Shown: positions 1 to 8,956 of the stretch, piece by piece
How the letters are laid out: each line of letters begins with the position of its first letter
Position numbering within the stretch: position 1 is the stretch's first letter
Origin: Sphingobacteriales bacterium
GTDB taxonomy: Bacteria > Bacteroidota > Bacteroidia > Chitinophagales > Chitinophagaceae
Length of the DNA: 64,000 nt
Reading direction: 5' to 3'
Assembly (NCBI GenBank): GCA_003963365.1
Contig: RXJG01000005.1
Location: 136,811-200,810, forward strand
The notes under the pieces: model-generated
Told to the model about the DNA's origin: nothing
The model's input: only the letters and a program-made list of their open reading frames with translations
Databases searched by the model: none
Program-made: the position numbers and the translations under genes

Positions 1-600
1 ATGAATCTTTCCTGTATCAGCCAGTAAAATCATTAATGGCCAGTCACCAACGGGTTGTTCAGATAACCATTGTAAATTCGATTTTATCAAAGGGAGATTT
101 CTAAAAACGGCGCTGGAGGTGGGTATAAAATTTCTTGCTGCCAAATCCTGAATTGTTAACTCGTCAGGAAAACTATCATTCAAATCAAACACATCGTTCA
201 AAATATTATTATCGTTGTCTATTGTTATAACCTTATGAAAGGAGATGGAACAATCAGGTCTGCTTTCAAGAAGATCCACCTGCTTTTGTAATTTAAATTC
301 ATCAATCCAGTAATCATCTCCCTCAAAATATGCGATGTATTTTGATTTTGGTGCTGAAATCAAAACTTTCCAGTTTTGTGCCGGGCCCACATTTTTTTCC
401 TGCAGAATTAAATGAATAAGGTTAGGATACTTTTCTTTATAATCATGTAGAATATCTCTCGTTCCGTCTGTAGAAAAATCATCAGCAATGATTAATTTGA
501 TAGGGAAACTGACCTTTTGCATCAACACCCCTTCAATTGCCTGCTGTATATACTGCTTATGATTATAGGTAATAAGGCACACAGATAACAATGGATCCAT
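1..600 (-). CDS. Family 2 glycosyltransferase, C-terminus cut by window edge
   Basis: The reading frame is open from an ATG at 598-600 to the window edge, so only the first 200 residues are visible. The N-terminus (MDPLLSVCLITYNHKQYI) is the classical first beta strand and nucleotide-binding start of GT-A fold family 2 transferases. It is followed by an ADDFSTDGTRDIL segment and by FEGDDYWID near residue 110, the acidic metal/sugar-nucleotide site. It probably transfers a sugar from a nucleotide donor to the growing surface polysaccharide at the cytoplasmic face of the inner membrane. It is the last visible gene of the polysaccharide operon and starts a few bases after the methyltransferase gene. 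The donor sugar cannot be read from the sequence. Confidence 0.9.
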   Translation of the reverse strand, partial: MDPLLSVCLITYNHKQYIQQAIEGVLMQKVSFPIKLIIADDFSTDGTRDILHDYKEKYPNLIHLILQEKNVGPAQNWKVLISAPKSKYIAYFEGDDYWIDEFKLQKQVDLLESRPDCSISFHKVITIDNDNNILNDVFDLNDSFPDELTIQDLAARNFIPTSSAVFRNLPLIKSNLQWLSEQPVGDWPLMILLADTGKIH

Positions 601-604
601 AGTA

Positions 605-1345
605 TTACCGGGATGGTCCTTTTTCACACATTAGAAAAATACTTGAACAAAGATCAGGATATTGATGGCCTAACTGGTAGCAGCCTTCGAGAAATTCCGG
701 TGAAATAATATCAGTATTGAGTAACCTGTCCCACTGAAAATTAGCTAGTGCTTTAAAAAAAATACCCGACCTGTATACAACTTTCAAACCAGCTGATTTT
801 GCATCCCGTTCTAGTGTATCAAGTGAATAAGTGATACGATGACCATGTTCTTTTTCTGCAGCCGTAACTGCAGCATTATGTGTGATAAGCCCCATTTTTA
901 CTGCAATTTGCCTGGATGGAGCATTTGCATTGGGGCATACCAAAAAGAAACGGCCGCTATCTGTTAGCCATTCGTCATTAATACGTTTCATTACAGATAC
1001 CGGGTTATCCAAATGCTCCAGTACATGTGTTAGAATGATATTATCATATTTTTCTGGCAAAATTACCTCTTCAAACAAAGCATTAACAAATTTCAGATTA
1101 CCTAACTCTTTCCTGGCTGTTTCAATTGCTTCATCAGATGCCTCTACGCAGGTGATGTCTTTAAAATAGGGTATTAATCGCTTTGTAAAATCACCTTTAA
1201 AACTTCCGAGTTCAAGGCAGTTACCCTCTTTAAAGAAAGGCTCAAAAGATTTTAGCATAAACTTATGCATTACATCAAAATCAAAATTATAGGCATACCT
1301 GTGATCTGCCGTATCTTTTAATTCCTGGTTATAATCTCTTTTCAT
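605..1345 (-). CDS. Class I SAM-dependent methyltransferase
   Basis: This 246-residue protein has a SAM-binding motif I (LELGSFKGDFTKRL, residues 44-57), an acidic residue ending strand 2 (CVEASDEA), and a post-motif HVLEHLDNP typical of Methyltransf_11/12/23 domains. These are common in surface-glycan clusters, where they methylate sugars or glycan ends. It is preceded by the GNAT gene and followed after four bases by the GT2 gene, so it is likely cotranscribed. O-methylation of a sugar hydroxyl or terminal residue is the likeliest role, inferred from context. The acceptor is unknown. Confidence 0.85.
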   Translation of the reverse strand: MKRDYNQELKDTADHRYAYNFDFDVMHKFMLKSFEPFFKEGNCLELGSFKGDFTKRLIPYFKDITCVEASDEAIETARKELGNLKFVNALFEEVILPEKYDNIILTHVLEHLDNPVSVMKRINDEWLTDSGRFFLVCPNANAPSRQIAVKMGLITHNAAVTAAEKEHGHRITYSLDTLERDAKSAGLKVVYRSGIFFKALANFQWDRLLNTDIISPEFLEGCYQLGHQYPDLCSSIFLMCEKGPSR

Positions 1346-1374
1346 ATACTTGTTATTTCAGATTATATTCTTTA

Positions 1375-1833
1375 TTAATTTAGTTTTTTTTGCATCACCA
1401 GCTCATCATATTCTTTCTTTGTTTGCTTAAACCCAAATTTTGAATATAAACTGATAGCTTCCGTATTACTTGAAATAACCCGGAGGCTTATTTCCCGGCA
1501 ATGATTAGCTTTTGCAAAATTCATACATTCCTCCATCAATTGTGATGCAATACCTCGTCTCATATATTGGCTGATTACACTTACGTTGGTAATAAATACT
1601 TCTTTTTTTTCCTGGTTGAAATATGCTGCTATCAATCCTGACAATTCATCCTCTCTCCATGCTTCAAACATAACAGCATAGGTTGTTATTTTTTTAGCAT
1701 AGTCCTCCAGGTTGATTTTCTGCTTTAGTCCTGCTAAAAACTGATCATTGCATTTTTTAAAATGCTCCAATACATGCCCGGTAGTGGCTGTATTTATTTT
1801 ATAGCTTATGTGCAATTGATTCACAAATATCAC
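1375..1833 (-). CDS. GNAT-family N-acetyltransferase
   Basis: A 152-residue single-domain GNAT. The acetyl-CoA pyrophosphate-binding loop is visible as RRGIASQLMEECMNFA (about residues 93-108), followed by the beta-5/alpha-4 region (EISLRVISSNTEAISLYSKFGF) typical of the fold. Its start overlaps the end of the upstream propeller gene by four bases, which indicates translational coupling. In this setting it may acetylate an amino sugar made by the DegT aminotransferase of the same operon. That substrate is inferred from neighbourhood only; a ribosomal-protein or small-molecule target cannot be excluded. Confidence 0.85.
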   Translation of the reverse strand: MIFVNQLHISYKINTATTGHVLEHFKKCNDQFLAGLKQKINLEDYAKKITTYAVMFEAWREDELSGLIAAYFNQEKKEVFITNVSVISQYMRRGIASQLMEECMNFAKANHCREISLRVISSNTEAISLYSKFGFKQTKKEYDELVMQKKLN

Positions 1834-2795
1834 CTGCCTTGTTCAAGTTCAGCAATACCAAAACCCCTTCTCCCGAATTCATTACCGTTATATAGTAGAT
1901 ATACTTTCTCATAACATTGAAAAATATGCGGATAGCACATCATTTCAGCATCCCAACCGGTTGCAGGCTTCTGCATACCGCCCAGTTCATCATTTCTTGT
2001 CCAGTTTTTTAAATCATCTGACCAGGCATAACCCAGTCTGTAACCACGGTCATGATTTTTTCGGAAATCAGTGGCTTCCCTGAAACAGAAATACATGTGG
2101 TAAAGATCGCCAATTTTAGTAACGGTAGGCAAAGCCTGGCATTCATCAGCATTTAACACATCAGCAATGATCTGTTTACCTTCTTCTTTTTGCCAGGTAA
2201 TACCATCTTTAGATATAGCATGAGCAATTTTATATACCCGGGCAGGCGGCTCTTTATCAGTTGATTTCAACCAGCGTTGACCAAATATATACCACATATG
2301 AAACAGGTTATTATACACCTTTACAAATGAATCACCAACAAGGCATGGTTCTTTCAATGACGATGTTAAAACCGGACCAGAACCATACTTTTCAAAGCTT
2401 ACACCACCATCATTACTATATGCTAAACCAGTAGAGGTTTCAACTGATACTGACATCCTGCGACTCCACCCACATGTATAAGCCAATATTTTATTATCAT
2501 GTCTTAAAATATTGATGGGAAATATTCCATGCTCATCAAAACAGCCAAGATCACCCAGCTTAATGGGCGTTTCAGCAGATACATTAAGTACCTCATTAAA
2601 TTCTTTGTCAAAATCTAAATAGGCAATCATGCTTAAAAACTTACCTGTATTTTCTTCTTTTTTTCGGGTAGAAAAATATATACGAACAAAATCATCAAAA
2701 ACCAAAGTTTGTGGAGACTGGGCAAATTCAAAACAGCCATTAGGTAATCGGTAATCCAATGGATCAAATATATGTCTGCGGTTAATCCATTTCAT
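1830..2795 (-). CDS. Five-bladed beta-propeller glycosidase-like protein, copy A
   Basis: A 321-residue protein without a signal peptide, homologous over its full length to the next gene upstream (2806-3768). Shared blocks include FAQSP/FAQAP, GDLG-FDE-G, GW-R, EMMCYPH and GRRGFGIAEL. The repeated W/Y-rich strands and the pattern 'SKDGITWQK' resemble the GH32/43/68 five-bladed propeller superfamily, in which acidic residues on blade inner strands do catalysis. Proteins like this recur in Bacteroidota surface-polysaccharide clusters and are usually called hypothetical or glycosylase. Lack of an export signal suggests it acts in the cytoplasm on sugar precursors rather than degrading polymer. 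Function is not established. Confidence 0.8.
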   Translation of the reverse strand: MKWINRRHIFDPLDYRLPNGCFEFAQSPQTLVFDDFVRIYFSTRKKEENTGKFLSMIAYLDFDKEFNEVLNVSAETPIKLGDLGCFDEHGIFPINILRHDNKILAYTCGWSRRMSVSVETSTGLAYSNDGGVSFEKYGSGPVLTSSLKEPCLVGDSFVKVYNNLFHMWYIFGQRWLKSTDKEPPARVYKIAHAISKDGITWQKEEGKQIIADVLNADECQALPTVTKIGDLYHMYFCFREATDFRKNHDRGYRLGYAWSDDLKNWTRNDELGGMQKPATGWDAEMMCYPHIFQCYEKVYLLYNGNEFGRRGFGIAELEQGR

Positions 2796-2805
2796 ATTAT
2801 TTATG

Positions 2806-3768
2806 TTAAGGGACGTATTTTTTTAGTCTTGCTAATCCAAAACCATTCCTGCCCACCTGGTTTCCTAAATAAAGCATATAAACATTATGGTCAAGTTCAA
2901 ATACATGAGGATAACTCAGCATTTCATTATCCCATCCTTCGTCTGAAACATCAATACCAGCTTTTGAATCATCCCTCACCCAACTTAACAAATCAACAGA
3001 AGAAGCATAACCTATTCTGTACCCTTTTTCTTTACTTCTGTAAGCTTTACTATGTCTGTAACAAAAAAACATATGGTACTTACCTTCATAATAAAACACA
3101 TCAGGGCTAGCTTGTGCTTCGTCTTTCTCTATTCTTGTTTCAATAATGTCTTTGTTTTGTTTTTCCCAATTAACTCCATCAGTTGAAATAGCCATTCTGA
3201 TCCTGTAAACAGGTTCAGGTTTCCCATTATCAAGAATCCATTTTTTCCCGGCTATATAAAACAAATACCACATGTTGTTAAATATCCTCACTTTAGGTCC
3301 ACTTAATATAAAAGGTTCATCCACACTGTAGGACAATACCGGTCCATGGCCCATTTTTACAAAAGTCTCTCCGTTATCATAACTGGTTGCACAACCAATG
3401 GCAACATTAAAGGGAACAGATTCACATCTTGTCCAACCGCCGTAGTAGGCCCTGATTTCATTATTATATCGTACAACTGAAACGGGATATGTTCCAAATT
3501 CATCAAACATTCCTAAGTCTCCCAACTCCAAAATAGGTTTATCACTTACATTCACTATTTGCTCAAGATTAGCACGGCTAAAATCAGCATATGCAGAATA
3601 ACTAACATACTGCCCTCTTTCATCAGCAGGTGGCCTGCACGAAAAATAGACACGAACGAAATTATCGTAAATTAAAGAAGCAGGTGCCTGTGCAAATTCT
3701 TTTAGCCAGGGTTTTTGACTTACCTCAGCAGGGTTAAAAATTCTTCCCCTCTTTTCCCATTGAAACAT
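2806..3768 (-). CDS. Five-bladed beta-propeller glycosidase-like protein, copy B
   Basis: A 320-residue paralogue of the downstream neighbour, separated from it by only ten bases, so the pair looks like a tandem duplication that has since diverged. It keeps the blocks EFAQAPASLIYDNFVRVYFS, GDLGMFDEFGTYPV, GGWTR, DEAQASPDVFYYEGKYHMFF and GWDNEMLSYPH. These are consistent with a GH43/GH32-like propeller. There is no signal peptide or membrane segment. The two copies may act as a heterodimer or on two related sugars; this is inference. WbqC lies immediately upstream in the same operon. Confidence 0.8.
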   Translation of the reverse strand: MFQWEKRGRIFNPAEVSQKPWLKEFAQAPASLIYDNFVRVYFSCRPPADERGQYVSYSAYADFSRANLEQIVNVSDKPILELGDLGMFDEFGTYPVSVVRYNNEIRAYYGGWTRCESVPFNVAIGCATSYDNGETFVKMGHGPVLSYSVDEPFILSGPKVRIFNNMWYLFYIAGKKWILDNGKPEPVYRIRMAISTDGVNWEKQNKDIIETRIEKDEAQASPDVFYYEGKYHMFFCYRHSKAYRSKEKGYRIGYASSVDLLSWVRDDSKAGIDVSDEGWDNEMLSYPHVFELDHNVYMLYLGNQVGRNGFGLARLKKYVP

Positions 3769-3779
3769 TTCGAAACCGC

Positions 3780-4484
3780 TTAATTGATTAAATAAAAATA
3801 TGTAAGAAGTTTTTTTATCTCTTCACGTGAATTGAACATCATTACATCAATAATGGATAACCTTTCAATAAACTCATTATTGAATTGATGATAACGGATG
3901 TGTTCTGATTGTAAGAACTCAAGCCCTATTCCGTTTTCATTAAAAGTATTTTTTGCATACAATTCCACTCCTCCCGGAGGGTTTATATAGGTTGTTGCGT
4001 TTAATGCTTTACATATGGCAATTACTCTATCCTGAGATTTTAGCTGATGATCTACAGGTAAAGTTGAGGAAATAACAAATTTGGTTTTAATCTCTAAAAA
4101 TTGACATATTTCTGATACCGATTTATAAATAAACTCAAACAGGTTGTTTTCAGGTTTTTCTAAAATGCGCTCCATCAAAGCATAAACAGCATCGTAATGA
4201 GGTGCCTTGCGATAGGCGTATGCCAGCTTTCTGAGAATTTTATTTTTGTCATCAATAAAACTATCTGCAAGTTTTCGTTGATCTACATGTAAATAGTCAG
4301 AATCTTTCCGGATAGGCAACGTGATATATTCATCCTTACCATCAACCAGTATTCTGTTCCTGTTGATCCAGCCCTTTTTTGTGTATTTGATATTATCATA
4401 GATAACAAATTGATCTACCGCGTTAATCAATTGAAAATATCCGATGTAGGGCACAAAATAAGGTTGCATGATTGCAATCTTCAT
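3780..4484 (-). CDS. WbqC-family protein
   Basis: A 234-residue member of the WbqC-like family, recognised by the N-terminal MKIAIMQPYFVPYIGYFQL and the following D-x-hydrophobic and Y-x-K-x-x-W-x-N-R-N motifs (YDNIKYTKKGWINRNR). WbqC proteins are found in O-antigen and capsule clusters beside DegT-type aminotransferases and are thought to modify amino sugars. The reaction is not firmly established for most members. Here it sits 11 bases downstream of the DegT gene and upstream of the propeller pair, matching that association. It is cytoplasmic, with no transmembrane segments. Confidence 0.9.
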   Translation of the reverse strand: MKIAIMQPYFVPYIGYFQLINAVDQFVIYDNIKYTKKGWINRNRILVDGKDEYITLPIRKDSDYLHVDQRKLADSFIDDKNKILRKLAYAYRKAPHYDAVYALMERILEKPENNLFEFIYKSVSEICQFLEIKTKFVISSTLPVDHQLKSQDRVIAICKALNATTYINPPGGVELYAKNTFNENGIGLEFLQSEHIRYHQFNNEFIERLSIIDVMMFNSREEIKKLLTYFYLIN

Positions 4485-4495
4485 ATTAAATCTTA

Positions 4496-5572
4496 TTAAA
4501 CCAATTCATTAACAATACAGCTAATTTGGTTAATATCTTCAGTACGCAAGCTTGTGAATAAAGGTAACGCCAGCACCCTGCTGCTGATATCTTCTGAGAT
4601 TGGACAATGCTGAAAATTATTTAAAAATGGAAGCCGGTTTAAAGATGGATAAAAATATCTTCTGGTTGAAATACCATTCTTCAACAAAGCCTCTCTTACA
4701 TTCAGTAATATCTTTTCAGACTCAAAAATAACCGGGTAATATCCATAGTTATAATCAGCATTTTTTGCAAACTCAGGTTGTTGTATTTTTTTAAGCTTTA
4801 ACCGATTATTGTATTCGAGGTAAACTTGTTTTCGGGCCGCTATTATTTCACCAATAGCAGGTAAATTGCAAAGTCCCAGTGCGGCGTGAAATTCAGAGTT
4901 TTTTGCATTAATACCGATACTTAAATAATCATCTCCCAAATGACCAAAACTTCTGTATAACAATAATTGCTGTGCAACCCCGTCTTCTTTTGCGATAATA
5001 CAACCGCCTTCACCTGTATGAAACACTTTGGTTGCATGAAAACTGCAGGTGCTGATATCGCCATAGCTTAACAAGGAACTTCCGTTGTAGGTACAACCAA
5101 ATGCATGTGCTGCATCATAAATAACTTTTAGCCGGTATTTCTGTGCAATGGAATCAATTTTTTCAATAGCACAGGGAATGCCATACACATGTGTGGCCAT
5201 GATTGCCTCTGTATCTTCCGTAACGGCGGCTTCAATTTTATCGGCGTCAATGCAAAGCGTATGTGGATCTATATCCACAAAAACAGGCCTGGCACCTTCC
5301 CATAAAATTGAATTGGTGGTTGCCACATAACTGAATGGAGTGGTGATAACCTCTTTTTTGATGTTAAACACTTTCAACGCCATTTGCAACGGAACTGTGC
5401 CATTGCTGGTAAACAATAAATGCGGAACCCCCAGGTAATGCTTCAGCTTCAATTCAAGTTCCTGTACCAATTCTCCGTTATTGGTGATCCAGCTCTTATC
5501 CCATGCACGTTTCAGAATAGCTGTGTATTCATCGAATGATGGCAAATATGTTTTGGTAACATTGATCATCAA
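4496..5572 (-). CDS. DegT/DnrJ/EryC1/StrS sugar aminotransferase
   Basis: A 358-residue PLP-dependent aminotransferase that makes amino sugars from nucleotide-linked keto sugars. Visible hallmarks are the PLP-contacting aspartate in IYDAAHAFG (D153) and the Schiff-base lysine in SFHATKVFHTGEGG (K182), with SFSATK-like spacing typical of the family. The length is normal. Two adjacent ATG codons make the start uncertain by one residue. In this operon it should convert a keto sugar, perhaps produced with the help of the Gfo/Idh oxidoreductase, into an amino sugar that the GNAT or WbqC protein could then acylate. The exact sugar is unknown. Confidence 0.93.
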   Translation of the reverse strand: MMINVTKTYLPSFDEYTAILKRAWDKSWITNNGELVQELELKLKHYLGVPHLLFTSNGTVPLQMALKVFNIKKEVITTPFSYVATTNSILWEGARPVFVDIDPHTLCIDADKIEAAVTEDTEAIMATHVYGIPCAIEKIDSIAQKYRLKVIYDAAHAFGCTYNGSSLLSYGDISTCSFHATKVFHTGEGGCIIAKEDGVAQQLLLYRSFGHLGDDYLSIGINAKNSEFHAALGLCNLPAIGEIIAARKQVYLEYNNRLKLKKIQQPEFAKNADYNYGYYPVIFESEKILLNVREALLKNGISTRRYFYPSLNRLPFLNNFQHCPISEDISSRVLALPLFTSLRTEDINQISCIVNELV

Positions 5573-5582
5573 TTGCTATTAT

Positions 5583-6845
5583 TTACACAAAGTTGAAATT
5601 TAATTTAGGTCGCACAATCCCAGCATGTTTCCCATGCCATCCACTGATGCCTCTCTTTTCATTCACTTCAAATGAAATGACATGTTCAAAATTATAAAGA
5701 CTATAAGCTCTTTCTGCTACAATCATCATAGACACAGAATAGATGCCATCATTTAATAAGTGTGCAGGTATTTCGCAAACTCCCTTATTTAATCCTTCAG
5801 GTAACAATTTTGCGTCCGTATAAACATTAAAAACACATTCCTCAGTTGGAGTGTATAAATGAAGACTCAAATTCAATTCTTTATCCGGCACATAATTCCA
5901 GAATTCAAACTCAATATTAATCGGCGTTTCTATAGTAATCGGATCAAAAGGATTAGCCAGGATCGGGAGGGCTTCGATTCGTTTCATCTTTACAAATTCA
6001 TTGCCCGGCGCATCTTCGGGTTTTGCGAATGATTGCACCATTTCACTATTGATCTCACTATGTGTTAAGTAATGATTGATGACAGTGTCTGTTTGCCCGA
6101 TCTCCACTATTTTACCATGCTGCATATACATAATAGTATTGCACAGGTTCTTCATAGCAGTCATATTATGACTAACGAATAAAACTGTTCGACCATCCTT
6201 ACTGCTTACATCTTTCATTTTACCTAATGCTTTCTTTTGAAACTCTGCATCGCCTACTGCCAGTACTTCATCCACAACTAATATTTCTGGCTCTAAGTGG
6301 GCGGCTACTCCAAAAGCAAGCCGTACATACATGCCCGAAGAATACCTTTTAACCGGCGTATCAATATATCGTTCCACCCCGGCAAAATCCACTATCTCAT
6401 CAAACTTCTGCTTTATTTCTTTTTTGGTCATACCCAGTATGGCCCCGTTTAAAAAAATATTTTCCCTGCCGCTTAATTCGGGATGGAAACCTGTACCTAC
6501 TTCTAATAAACTGGCCACCCGCCCTTTAATTTTAATGCTGCCTGTTGTAGGCGCCGTGGTACGGCTCAGTATTTTTAATAAAGTACTTTTCCCAGCCCCG
6601 TTCCGTCCGATAATCCCCAACACTTCCCCGTGTTGCACGGTAAAATTAATATCCCTTAAGGCCCACACATAATCACTGTTGCCCCTTTGTGTACGGTCAT
6701 TTGCCTCTCCTATTTTTAAATAGGGATCTTCTTTCCCCCTTAGTCTGTGCCACCACCGGTTAATATCATGGCTCAATGTTCCTGTGCCAACCTGCCCAAG
6801 GCGGTATTGCTTCGATAAATTTTCAACTTTAATAACTGTATTCAA
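5583..6845 (-). CDS. wzt: Polysaccharide ABC exporter ATP-binding protein with Wzt-type C-terminal domain
   Basis: A 420-residue ATPase of the teichoic-acid/O-antigen exporter family. Residues 1-260 are the nucleotide-binding domain: Walker A GRNGAGKST (about 80-88), ABC signature YSSGM, Walker B ILVVDEVLAVGD and the H-loop in FVSHN. Residues about 290-420 form an extra beta-rich domain like the carbohydrate-binding Wzt C-terminal domain, which recognises the finished glycan end before export. It partners the permease at 7049-7915. A 203-bp gap separates the two genes, unusual inside this otherwise tight operon. Confidence 0.92.
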   Translation of the reverse strand: MNTVIKVENLSKQYRLGQVGTGTLSHDINRWWHRLRGKEDPYLKIGEANDRTQRGNSDYVWALRDINFTVQHGEVLGIIGRNGAGKSTLLKILSRTTAPTTGSIKIKGRVASLLEVGTGFHPELSGRENIFLNGAILGMTKKEIKQKFDEIVDFAGVERYIDTPVKRYSSGMYVRLAFGVAAHLEPEILVVDEVLAVGDAEFQKKALGKMKDVSSKDGRTVLFVSHNMTAMKNLCNTIMYMQHGKIVEIGQTDTVINHYLTHSEINSEMVQSFAKPEDAPGNEFVKMKRIEALPILANPFDPITIETPINIEFEFWNYVPDKELNLSLHLYTPTEECVFNVYTDAKLLPEGLNKGVCEIPAHLLNDGIYSVSMMIVAERAYSLYNFEHVISFEVNEKRGISGWHGKHAGIVRPKLNFNFV

Positions 6846-7048
6846 CTAAAACAAACTTTAATACTATCTGATTATTTAATCAACCCTCTCACCACTTCAA
6901 CGACTAAAGATCTACTTCCATCACCCTCTCATTTCTGAATCATTTTTATTATGGTATTTCCGGCTTCCTGGCTTTGACACCCAATCTGAGTCACTTCCCA
7001 TTCCCCTGCTCGCCACTCACTACTCGCAACTTGCCACCAGAAATTCCA

Positions 7049-7915
7049 TCACACCGTATCCATAAACGTTCGCTCCACTTTATTAAAGTACATCGCTCCA
7101 AACAGGAGTACCACAATCATAAAAATAAATGGATATAATAAAGAGGAATAAGTAAAACTCCCCGTATGAAACAAGGCAAACCGGAATCCTTCCACAATAG
7201 CGCTTAAGGGATTCCAGTAGATAATCCACGCATAACTCTTGTTGGATAAAAAAGAAAGCGGGTACACTACCGGTGTCGCATACATCAGTAATTGTATACC
7301 AAAAGTAATCAGTACCGAAAAATCCCGGTACTTGGTGGTAAGCGACGAAATGATGATTCCCAAACCCAAACTGATTCCCGCCATCAGGATGACCAGCAAA
7401 GGTAACAGTAACCATTGACTTCCAAAAACAACAGGAACTTGTTTAAATAATGCATAATAGAGTATCGCAATAATTAAAATTCCAAATTGAATACCTAACC
7501 GGGCAATATTGGAAAAAACAATACTGAGCGGGAGCACCAGCCTTGGAAAATATACCTTACCAAAAATACCGGCGTTCGCCACAAAGGTGTTGGAGGTAGC
7601 GGTTAAACAGCCAGAAAAATAATTCCAGATGGTTACCCCACTCATATAAAACAATACCGGCGGTATACCATCTGTAGGGATATTGGCAATTTTACCAAAA
7701 ATTAAAAGAAACATCAGGGTGGTAAGAATAGGTTGTATTACGTGCCACAAAGGACCCAGTATGGTTTGTTTGTATTGAGCAACAAAATCCCTCTTCACAA
7801 ACAATAGCATCAGGTCCCGGTAATGCCACACTTCTTTCAGGTTCAGTGAAAATAAAGAGACCTTTGGCTTTATTTCGAGGTCCCAGGTTTCTCCTTCCGA
7901 ATTATAATGATTCAT
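7049..7915 (-). CDS. wzm: Polysaccharide ABC exporter permease (Wzm-like, ABC-2 type)
   Basis: A 288-residue integral membrane protein with about six hydrophobic helices. The N-terminal cytoplasmic segment contains the conserved LLLFVKRDFVAQYKQTILGPLW region (given here in part: VKRDFVAQYKQTILGPLW) typical of TagG/KpsM/Wzm permeases. With the Wzt ATPase it would flip lipid-linked polysaccharide across the inner membrane. It lies 30 bases downstream of the oxidoreductase gene. ABC-type export paired with an OPX/PCP system is consistent with an ABC-dependent capsule-like route. Confidence 0.92.
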   Translation of the reverse strand: MNHYNSEGETWDLEIKPKVSLFSLNLKEVWHYRDLMLLFVKRDFVAQYKQTILGPLWHVIQPILTTLMFLLIFGKIANIPTDGIPPVLFYMSGVTIWNYFSGCLTATSNTFVANAGIFGKVYFPRLVLPLSIVFSNIARLGIQFGILIIAILYYALFKQVPVVFGSQWLLLPLLVILMAGISLGLGIIISSLTTKYRDFSVLITFGIQLLMYATPVVYPLSFLSNKSYAWIIYWNPLSAIVEGFRFALFHTGSFTYSSLLYPFIFMIVVLLFGAMYFNKVERTFMDTV

Positions 7916-7944
7916 GTATAAAATACCTTAACAGGTGCCGTAAT

Positions 7945-8952
7945 TTATTTTGCTACCCGGTAAATCTTTTCAATGATTTCAACAGATTTAATACCGTCCT
8001 CGCCACTAACATATTTTTTGGATGACCCGTTAAGAATGCTGATAAGATTTTCATACACCAGTTCATGATTACTCATAGACCCTTCATAAAATCCATACTG
8101 GTTAGCCCCTTTTCCTTCTTTCAATTCAGGGATACTGTTTTTTCCCCAGCACAGGTATTCCAGTTTATTCAAATATTGTCCTCCTATTTTAACGGTACCT
8201 TTTTCACCAAAAATAGTAATGGATCCCTCCATATTCTTTTTATAACTGTTAACAGAGTAATTAATGGATCCGCTAACACCTGATTTCATTTGCAAAATGG
8301 CCGACCCGGTATCTTCCAGCTCACTTACTTTTTTATGAGCAATATTTTGACGGAATGCTTTTATGGTTTTTACTTCTCCAAAGAACCAGTAGATTAAATC
8401 GATAAAATGACTGAACTGTGTAAACAACACACCGCCATCCAGTTTTTTTGTCCCTCTCCACAAAGAGTTGCGGTAATACTGCACATCCCTGTTCCAGAAA
8501 CAATTTACCTGGAAACTGTAGAGCTTACCCAGCTGTTTTTTTTGCAGTAATTCCTGCACAAAAGCAACCGGCGGGTTATACCGGTTTTGCTTTACTACAA
8601 AAAGTTTCCGTTTGAATTTAATTGCTGTGTTAATCATTTTACGGGCAGAAACCGTTGTAATAGCCATTGGCTTTTCACATAACACATGGCATCCGCCCGA
8701 AAGAGCAGCAATGGCATGTTCCGGGTGCAATCCGTTTGGTGTACAAATAACGGCTACGTCTATACCAGTCTCTTTATTCAGCAAAAGGTTGATGTCAGTA
8801 TAAAAACGGGCATCGTATTGCCGGGCAAATGCTTTTGCTTTTTTTATATCGGTATCACAAACTGCCTTAAGCACACCCATTGAAGAAATGATAGCAGCAT
8901 GTCGTTTTCCAATAGCCCCACAACCAATCAGCGCAAAATTTAATGACTTCAA
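7945..8952 (-). CDS. Gfo/Idh/MocA-family NAD(P)-dependent oxidoreductase
   Basis: A 335-residue two-domain dehydrogenase. The N-terminal Rossmann fold carries GCGAIG (residues 10-15), and the family EKP signature is at 93-95 (K94). A C-terminal alpha/beta substrate-binding domain follows from about residue 125. In polysaccharide clusters such enzymes oxidise or reduce nucleotide sugars at C3 or C4, for example WlbA/WbpB-type 3-oxidation before DegT transamination. That pairing with the DegT gene of this operon is plausible but inferred. It ends four bases from the GT4 start. Confidence 0.9.
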   Translation of the reverse strand: MKSLNFALIGCGAIGKRHAAIISSMGVLKAVCDTDIKKAKAFARQYDARFYTDINLLLNKETGIDVAVICTPNGLHPEHAIAALSGGCHVLCEKPMAITTVSARKMINTAIKFKRKLFVVKQNRYNPPVAFVQELLQKKQLGKLYSFQVNCFWNRDVQYYRNSLWRGTKKLDGGVLFTQFSHFIDLIYWFFGEVKTIKAFRQNIAHKKVSELEDTGSAILQMKSGVSGSINYSVNSYKKNMEGSITIFGEKGTVKIGGQYLNKLEYLCWGKNSIPELKEGKGANQYGFYEGSMSNHELVYENLISILNGSSKKYVSGEDGIKSVEIIEKIYRVAK

Positions 8953-8956
8953 CCTA

